Shown: one piece after another, positions 59,756 through 64,000 of the stretch
Numbering within the stretch: position 1 is the stretch's first letter
Layout of the letters: every line of letters starts with the position of its first letter
Assembly: GCA_026014685.1 (NCBI GenBank)
Contig: JAOZHW010000007.1
Location: 124,001 to 188,000, forward strand
Reading direction: 5' to 3'
Length of the DNA: 64,000 bases
Origin: Candidatus Bathyarchaeota archaeon
GTDB taxonomy: Archaea > Thermoproteota > Bathyarchaeia > Bathyarchaeales > Bathycorpusculaceae
Program-made: the position numbers and the translations under genes
Notes under the pieces: generated by a model
Database searches by the model: none
What the model was told of the DNA's origin: nothing
What the model saw: the letters and a program-made list of their open reading frames with translations, nothing else

Positions 59756-61461
59756 TAGTAGTCACCTCTCTGTTGGGGTAAACCGCAGCCCGGCGGCACA
59801 AACGGAACCACATCCGTCTCTGAACCGATAGGCACATCGATTACCGTTGTTACTTTACTGGATAGTGCGGTCTTAACTGCTTTTTGGAACTCCGCTATGC
59901 TGCCAACTCGGAATCCTTGTGCTCCGTATGCTTCAGCTAATTTGACGAAGTCAGGGGTTTTGCCCAAGTTCACTGCCATATATCTGCGGTCGTAGAGGGT
60001 TCTCTGCCACTGCGCCACCATACCCAAGACACTGTTGTTTAGGACTATTACGGTGACGGGGATGTCTTCAGCGACGCTACAGGCGAGTTCCTGCTCAGTC
60101 ATGATGAAGCTACCGTCTCCTGCGATGTCCACAACGGGACGGTTGGGGCATGCGACTTTGGCGCCTAACGCTGCAGGGAAACCGAAACCCATGGTTCCCA
60201 ATCCTCCGCTGCTGATGAATGTTCGTGGCTTTAGTGCTTTGAAGTAGAGTGCACTCCACATCTGGTTTTGGCCGACTTCAGTTGTGACTATGCCGTTTTC
60301 TGGTAGCAGTTCACGTAACGCCATAAGCAAGTGTTTGGGCACAACTTCCCGTGGGCGATCCTTTAGTAAGGGGCTTAATTTTTCTTTAACTTCCTTAACA
60401 CGCTTGGTCCATGCTGCACCTTCGCCCTTCGCCAGTTTCTTGGTGGTGGCTTTCAGAAGCATCTGCATAGACTTCTTTGCGTCTGCAACGATGGGAACGT
60501 CCACTTCGATGTTCTTGTTTATTTCCGCGTTATCGATTTCTAGATGAATCTTTTTTGCGTTAGGCGCAAACGTGTCGAGGTTTGCGGTTGCGCGATCGCT
60601 GAATCTGGTGCCGACTGCTAAGAGCACATCTGCTTCACCCATCAGTCGGTTAGCTGCGGGGTTGCCGTGCATGCCGATACTGCCCAATGACAAAGGATGA
60701 GTTTCAGGGAAGACACCTTTACCCATAAAGGTGGTTGCAACGGGCGCCATAAGCAAATCTGACATCTGCATGATTTCGTCGGAGACACCTGCAGTTATAG
60801 CTCCGCCACCCGCCAAAATAATTGGGTACTCTGCTTTGGAGAGCAGTTTAGCGGCTTCGCTAATTTTAGCTGGATCTGGGTCGCCTGGCAGCTTGTAGCC
60901 TCGGGCGTCGATTTTGTCGGTGAATTCAACTTCTGCGATACCTGCTTGAACGTTCTTGGGTAAGTCGATTAGGACTGGACCAGGTCTGCCAGTAGTAGCT
61001 AGATAAAACGCACTTTTGACGGCGACTGGAATTTCGTTAACCGTGCGGGGTTGATAGCTATATTTTGTGATGGCTGTGGTTATGCCGATTATGTCTGCTT
61101 CTTGGAAAGCGTCGCGTCCAATCATGTAGCTAGTGTTGACACCTGTGGAGGGCACTTGCCCTGTTAGGGCGATGATGGGTGAGGAGTCCATGTATGCGTT
61201 GGCGATGCCTGTTACGAGGTTGGTTGCTCCGGGGCCTGAGGTTGCCATGCACACGCCTGCGCGTCCGCTGGCTTTGGCGTAGCCTTCGGCGGCGTGGGCT
61301 GCACACTGTTCATGTCGTGAGAGGATGTGGCGGATTTTCTTGTTAGTGCAGAGTGCATCGTATACTGGGAGTATGGCGCCGCCTAAGATGCCGAAGATCA
61401 CGTTACATTTTTCTCGTTCAAGGGATTCTAGTAGTGCCTGTGCACCGCTCATTTGAGTCAT
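59755..61461 (-). CDS. ilvB: Acetolactate synthase large subunit
   Basis: 568 residues, ThDP-dependent. Catalytic Glu in SRHEQCAAHAAEGYAKASG (about 48-50), ATSGPGATNLVTGIANAYMDS, the FAD region RFSDRATANLDTFAPNAKKIHLEID, and the ThDP motif GDGSFIMTEQELACSVAEDIPVTVIVLNN (about 440-468). It makes acetolactate and acetohydroxybutyrate, the first common step to valine, leucine and isoleucine. First enzyme gene of the operon; AAGGAGA lies about 15 nt upstream of the ATG. ilvC and ilvD are not in the window. Confidence 0.96.
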   Translation of the reverse strand: MTQMSGAQALLESLEREKCNVIFGILGGAILPVYDALCTNKKIRHILSRHEQCAAHAAEGYAKASGRAGVCMATSGPGATNLVTGIANAYMDSSPIIALTGQVPSTGVNTSYMIGRDAFQEADIIGITTAITKYSYQPRTVNEIPVAVKSAFYLATTGRPGPVLIDLPKNVQAGIAEVEFTDKIDARGYKLPGDPDPAKISEAAKLLSKAEYPIILAGGGAITAGVSDEIMQMSDLLMAPVATTFMGKGVFPETHPLSLGSIGMHGNPAANRLMGEADVLLAVGTRFSDRATANLDTFAPNAKKIHLEIDNAEINKNIEVDVPIVADAKKSMQMLLKATTKKLAKGEGAAWTKRVKEVKEKLSPLLKDRPREVVPKHLLMALRELLPENGIVTTEVGQNQMWSALYFKALKPRTFISSGGLGTMGFGFPAALGAKVACPNRPVVDIAGDGSFIMTEQELACSVAEDIPVTVIVLNNSVLGMVAQWQRTLYDRRYMAVNLGKTPDFVKLAEAYGAQGFRVGSIAEFQKAVKTALSSKVTTVIDVPIGSETDVVPFVPPGCGLPQQRGDY

Positions 61462-61557
61462 ATCTACACATGGTCTCCTTGTAGGTTTATGCTCTCGTCT
61501 AAACAGATATTTGTCTGCGAGAATTTTGTGGATGATTTAGAGGGTTGCCTGGATGGG

Positions 61558-61614
61558 TTAGAAGAATTGTACCCGTCGATCCCAGCTATTGAGGTGACGA
61601 TCCCTCATGTTCAT
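61558..61614 (-). CDS. Short ORF upstream of ilvB sharing a motif with the aromatic leader
   Basis: 18 codons from ATG 61614 (a second ATG at 61608) to TAA. Residues 6-14 read RHLNSWDRR, and the peptide ends VQFF. The core R-[NH]-[VL]-N-[AS]-W-[QD]-R matches residues 7-14 of the aromatic leader at 42145, while the codons differ, so the resemblance is in the peptide. GTGGAG lies about 11 nt upstream. It sits 97 bp before ilvB. It is not rich in Ile, Leu or Val codons, so simple branched-chain attenuation does not fit; two Phe codons before the stop are notable because pheA ends the operon. Coding is unproven. Confidence 0.4.
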   Translation of the reverse strand: MNMRDRHLNSWDRRVQFF

Positions 61615-61635
61615 GCCTCTTGAAACTCCACGTAC

Positions 61636-61716
61636 CTAAAAGGGTAGACACCGAGCTAATAAAAAGATTGTGGTGTAACTGTGGCTTGTTGACACCAAAA
61701 AGGCAACAAAAAACAT
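61636..61716 (-). CDS. Short hydrophobic ORF with a strong Shine-Dalgarno, upstream of ilvB
   Basis: 26 codons from ATG 61716, starting MFFVAFLVST and ending IFLLARCLPF: five Phe, four Leu, two Val and one Ile. GGAGG stands 10 nt upstream. It ends 21 bp before the next short ORF, giving two tandem ORFs ahead of the operon. It could be a leader peptide sensing hydrophobic amino acids, but T-rich sequence often produces such peptides by chance, and the frame stays open further upstream. Confidence 0.3.
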   Translation of the reverse strand: MFFVAFLVSTSHSYTTIFLLARCLPF

Positions 61717-61815
61717 GCCAAGATTGCCTCCACTTGAATGTTTATTGGTTAAAAGCTGCAGATTAAACACTGATAAATCATCAGAGTTAAAAAGAAGCAA
61801 CTCTAACAAGAGATA

Positions 61816-61983
61816 ATGCGACCCAAAAAATCTATTACAATAAGCTGCTTCTCCGTCGCTTTTTTCGCAGCATTTACGATCCTCGGCTTGTCCTTCGCAC
61901 TGTGGCAGGCTACTTTTTGGCACTCTTCATTGGAATATACCGTTTCAAAAGAATTAAACAGGACGTTTAATTTGCTGATTTAG
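61816..61983 (+). CDS. Small single-helix membrane ORF, doubtful
   Basis: 55 codons starting MRPKKSITISC, a positively charged N-terminus followed by one hydrophobic helix (about 7-36, SVAFFAAFTILGLSFALW) and a polar tail. Its end overlaps the 3' end of the helicase gene on the other strand by 17 bp. There is no strong Shine-Dalgarno or TATA box. It has the look of a small membrane peptide but could be chance. Confidence 0.3.
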   Translation: MRPKKSITISCFSVAFFAAFTILGLSFALWQATFWHSSLEYTVSKELNRTFNLLI

Positions 61984-64000
61984 TGTAAACTTCCACCTTA
62001 ACCGGGGCGGCCTCAGCGCCAAGAAACTCCGCTAACGTCCCAGCCCACTTCGGTTTCGAATTAGCTGTGAAGCCGACGGTTTCTGAAATTCCCCGCCACA
62101 GCAGTGCCTTGTCGTAGTCGCGGGCATCTTGTGGCATAAACTCGAAAATCGATCGGCTAGCCACAATCACCAGCTTCTTCTTCATGCGGCTGATGGCGAC
62201 GTTAATGCGGTTCAGGTTGAGGAGAAATTCGCTTTCGCTCCGAACATAGTCGGGGTCGCTTACACAGGTAGAAATTATGATGAAGTCTGCTTCGCCGCCC
62301 TGGTAACGCTCCACCGTGTCCACTCGAACGTCCTTGCAGGCGTCGCTGAGCATGTTTTTGAGCAAACCCTTCTGCGCGTTGTGAGGTGTGATTACTCCGA
62401 TGCTTTCAGACTGGGCGCTTTCTACTAAGGCTTTAACTATCGCTGCCTCCGTAAGGTTTGATTGGAAACTCTCTGCTTCATCATGAACAACAAGCACAAA
62501 GATACTCTCAGGCTCCAACGCCACACCTAAACCGCCCGTCTTAGCCTTCACGGGAGAGATAGTCTCCTTCTGTTCAGAGCGGAAATCAATCGCATCCTTC
62601 TCATACACCCACTCACGCAAGAACTCAGCGACAACTGAGTGGCAACGGTGGCTTTCACAGAGCCGCACAGCAGGGATGGCGGCAGGATTTCGGCATTTAA
62701 TCCTCTCCAACCCCAACTCCTCGTTACGCAGCAACCGTAAGAAATCCATCGCTGAGAGGAAAGACGCCATTTCTTCGAGTGTGCGGCGGTCTTCTTTTTC
62801 CCAGTTATGCGCCACAATCGGCGGTAGTTGGCGGTGGTCGCCTGCGACGAGGATTTGGCTGTTTTTGGTTAGGAAGCTGCCTGAGAGGATAAGTTCGGGC
62901 AGTCGCATCATGCTGGCTTCGTCTACGACTAGCAGGTCAAAGAAGCCTTCGCCCCAAGGCGGCTCCTTGTCGCCAATCTTCTTCATCAACCCATACAAAC
63001 CAGGAGGAGTTAAACAGAGAACCAAGGGCGCCCCAACCGCGTCGGGTGACATCAAAGTTGACTGGTTCATGAGGCAGTCTGCGACTTCTTTGACGGTTTC
63101 GGGGTCTTCGTTGTAGTTGAAGTATTTTACGCCTTCAAGCGGAGGAGTTAACGCTGTGTCGCTACTTAGCACGCGGTAAATTTTTAGGTTTTTAAGGTCT
63201 CTGCCGCCTTGAATGGTGTATTCTTGCCAGCATCGGGCGAGTTTGGCGACGAATTCTTGGATGGCTTTGTGTGTGGGGGCAACCATGAGGACGCGGCAGC
63301 GGGATTTCGCGCGGTGGGCAGCTATGTGGGCCAGGACTGCCAACTGGAGAGTTTCTGTTTTTCCTGTTCCAGGAGGACCCTGCAACATCACAATCGGTTC
63401 CTGCCCAAAGACTTGGTCAACCATCCTCTTCTGCTCACTTTTGGGTTGCAGACTCCGCTTTTCTACCCAACTCAAAAACTGCGCAGCCCCCTCTTTTGAG
63501 AGCGGAGTGTGGTTGCCGCCGCATGTTTTGCCTGCCAAATAATCCGCCAGCAAACAGTACAACACATTGTTGGCAGCGTAGTCGAGGCATTTGGCGGCTC
63601 TATCAGAGATTATGTCGTCAGCCAATTCGTCCAAGATGTAGTAGCGTCCAGCCTCGAAGAGCTGCAAGAATTTGTTCTGGGCAGCTTTTTCTGGGTCAGT
63701 TGTTGGTAGGTTGTGCCATGCGCTGTATTTGCTGCCTTTACCCCGAGGCCAACTGACCACCTTAACAACAACTTCAAGTTTGGTTACATCAACCTTATCG
63801 ACGATGGCACGGGCTGATTTCTCTACTTCGGCGGGTGAGTGCTTCTCGGTTTCCTCAAACTGCCCCTGTCCGTTACGGTGCAACTCGGTGACGACCATCC
63901 AGTCTCCTGAACTGGAGCCATCAGAACCTTTCACTCGGCAGGCGTTGGCGACACATTCAGCTTTGGGCAACCCTATGCCTTCATAGACTAGTTTGCCTCG
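61967..64000 (-). CDS. Superfamily 1 (UPF1/DNA2-like) helicase, 5' end cut by window
   Basis: At least 677 residues; the frame remains open to the window edge (RGKLVYEGIG precedes a TTG at 63970), so the N-terminus is missing. Counting from that TTG, Walker A GPPGTGKT is at 198-205, preceded by a Q-motif-like LQPKSEQKRMVDQVF. Walker B LLVVDEASMM, motif III VAGDHRQLPPI, and motifs V-VI VERYQGGEADFIIISTCVSD and NVAISRMKKKLVIVAS are all present. This is the AAA_11/AAA_12 pattern of UPF1/DNA2-like helicases. Substrate, DNA or RNA, cannot be told. Confidence 0.92.
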   Translation of the reverse strand, partial: RGKLVYEGIGLPKAECVANACRVKGSDGSSSGDWMVVTELHRNGQGQFEETEKHSPAEVEKSARAIVDKVDVTKLEVVVKVVSWPRGKGSKYSAWHNLPTTDPEKAAQNKFLQLFEAGRYYILDELADDIISDRAAKCLDYAANNVLYCLLADYLAGKTCGGNHTPLSKEGAAQFLSWVEKRSLQPKSEQKRMVDQVFGQEPIVMLQGPPGTGKTETLQLAVLAHIAAHRAKSRCRVLMVAPTHKAIQEFVAKLARCWQEYTIQGGRDLKNLKIYRVLSSDTALTPPLEGVKYFNYNEDPETVKEVADCLMNQSTLMSPDAVGAPLVLCLTPPGLYGLMKKIGDKEPPWGEGFFDLLVVDEASMMRLPELILSGSFLTKNSQILVAGDHRQLPPIVAHNWEKEDRRTLEEMASFLSAMDFLRLLRNEELGLERIKCRNPAAIPAVRLCESHRCHSVVAEFLREWVYEKDAIDFRSEQKETISPVKAKTGGLGVALEPESIFVLVVHDEAESFQSNLTEAAIVKALVESAQSESIGVITPHNAQKGLLKNMLSDACKDVRVDTVERYQGGEADFIIISTCVSDPDYVRSESEFLLNLNRINVAISRMKKKLVIVASRSIFEFMPQDARDYDKALLWRGISETVGFTANSKPKWAGTLAEFLGAEAAPVKVEVYTKSAN

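Larger units (their letters stand above)
61462..61966. other. 505-bp region between helicase and ilvB
   Basis: No large gene is recognised. It contains the two minus-strand short ORFs (61558-61614 and 61636-61716), TATA-like CTTTTTATTAG (about 61655-61665) and CTTTTAACC on the minus strand, and a plus-strand short ORF at 61816-61983. Weak AGACA/TGTTT pairing near 61500-61518 is the only hairpin seen close to ilvB. Confidence 0.5.

Noticed and set aside
61636-61923. 95-codon ORF between helicase and ilvB as a full protein
   Set aside because: The N-terminal part has no start region or domain. Only the last 26 codons, behind GGAGG, look like a possible short ORF.

Overview
The window is archaeal chromosome. 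TATA-box promoters, an archaeal ribosomal protein/RNA polymerase operon (uS13-uS4-uS11-RpoD-eL18-uL13-uS9-RpoN), a eukaryote-type topoisomerase IB, form III RuBisCO beside AMP phosphorylase, archaeal PEP carboxylase and the archaeal (aspartate-semialdehyde-based) aromatic pathway all occur together. The combination fits a TACK archaeon, most likely Bathyarchaeia; this placement is an inference from gene content. No rRNA gene, intact tRNA gene, CRISPR array, insertion sequence or phage gene was recognised.

Layout. 0-3.6 kb: SMC, with the start of another gene overlapping its stop. 3.8-7.5 kb: secreted, membrane-anchored proteins (a giant PQQ-like beta-propeller protein and a molybdopterin-binding-fold protein). 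7.7-12.7 kb: a signalling operon of a small output-domain protein, a nine-PAS histidine kinase and a CheY-like receiver. 12.9-13.9 kb: a small membrane protein and a RecA-fold protein with a degenerate P-loop. 14-17.9 kb: the ribosomal/RNAP operon. 18-24 kb: two further giant beta-propeller proteins around a SemiSWEET transporter. 24.3-27.2 kb: RuBisCO and AMP phosphorylase, divergent. 27.2-35.8 kb: mixed small genes (AIM24-like, NERD, acyltransferase, metallopeptidase, topoisomerase IB, DUF167, a smaller beta-propeller, NTF2-like). 35.9-40.4 kb: PEP carboxylase, then a three-gene set for homocysteine synthesis from aspartate semialdehyde. 42.1-53 kb: a tightly packed aromatic amino acid operon running from aspartokinase to prephenate dehydrogenase. 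54-61.5 kb, opposite strand: ilvB-ilvN-leuC-leuD-leuB-leuA-pheA. 62-64 kb: a superfamily 1 helicase cut by the window end.

How the genes work together. Aspartokinase makes the precursor of aspartate semialdehyde, which is used both by the homocysteine genes and by the first enzyme of the aromatic operon. Tyrosine-branch enzymes close the aromatic operon, while the phenylalanine-branch enzyme closes the convergent branched-chain operon. Nucleoside monophosphate breakdown feeds RuBisCO and so 3-phosphoglycerate.

The most exciting observation is upstream of aspartokinase. A TATA box is followed at once by a 28-codon ORF whose last third is almost all Phe and Tyr codons, and then by a perfect 9-bp inverted repeat just before the operon's Shine-Dalgarno sequence. 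This is the layout of a leader-peptide attenuator, here in an archaeon. A second short ORF, upstream of the ilv-leu-pheA operon, shares a core peptide motif (R-x-[VL]-N-[AS]-W-x-R) with it, suggesting a family of leader peptides. The codon content, hairpin and spacing are read directly from sequence; the regulatory mechanism is inferred.
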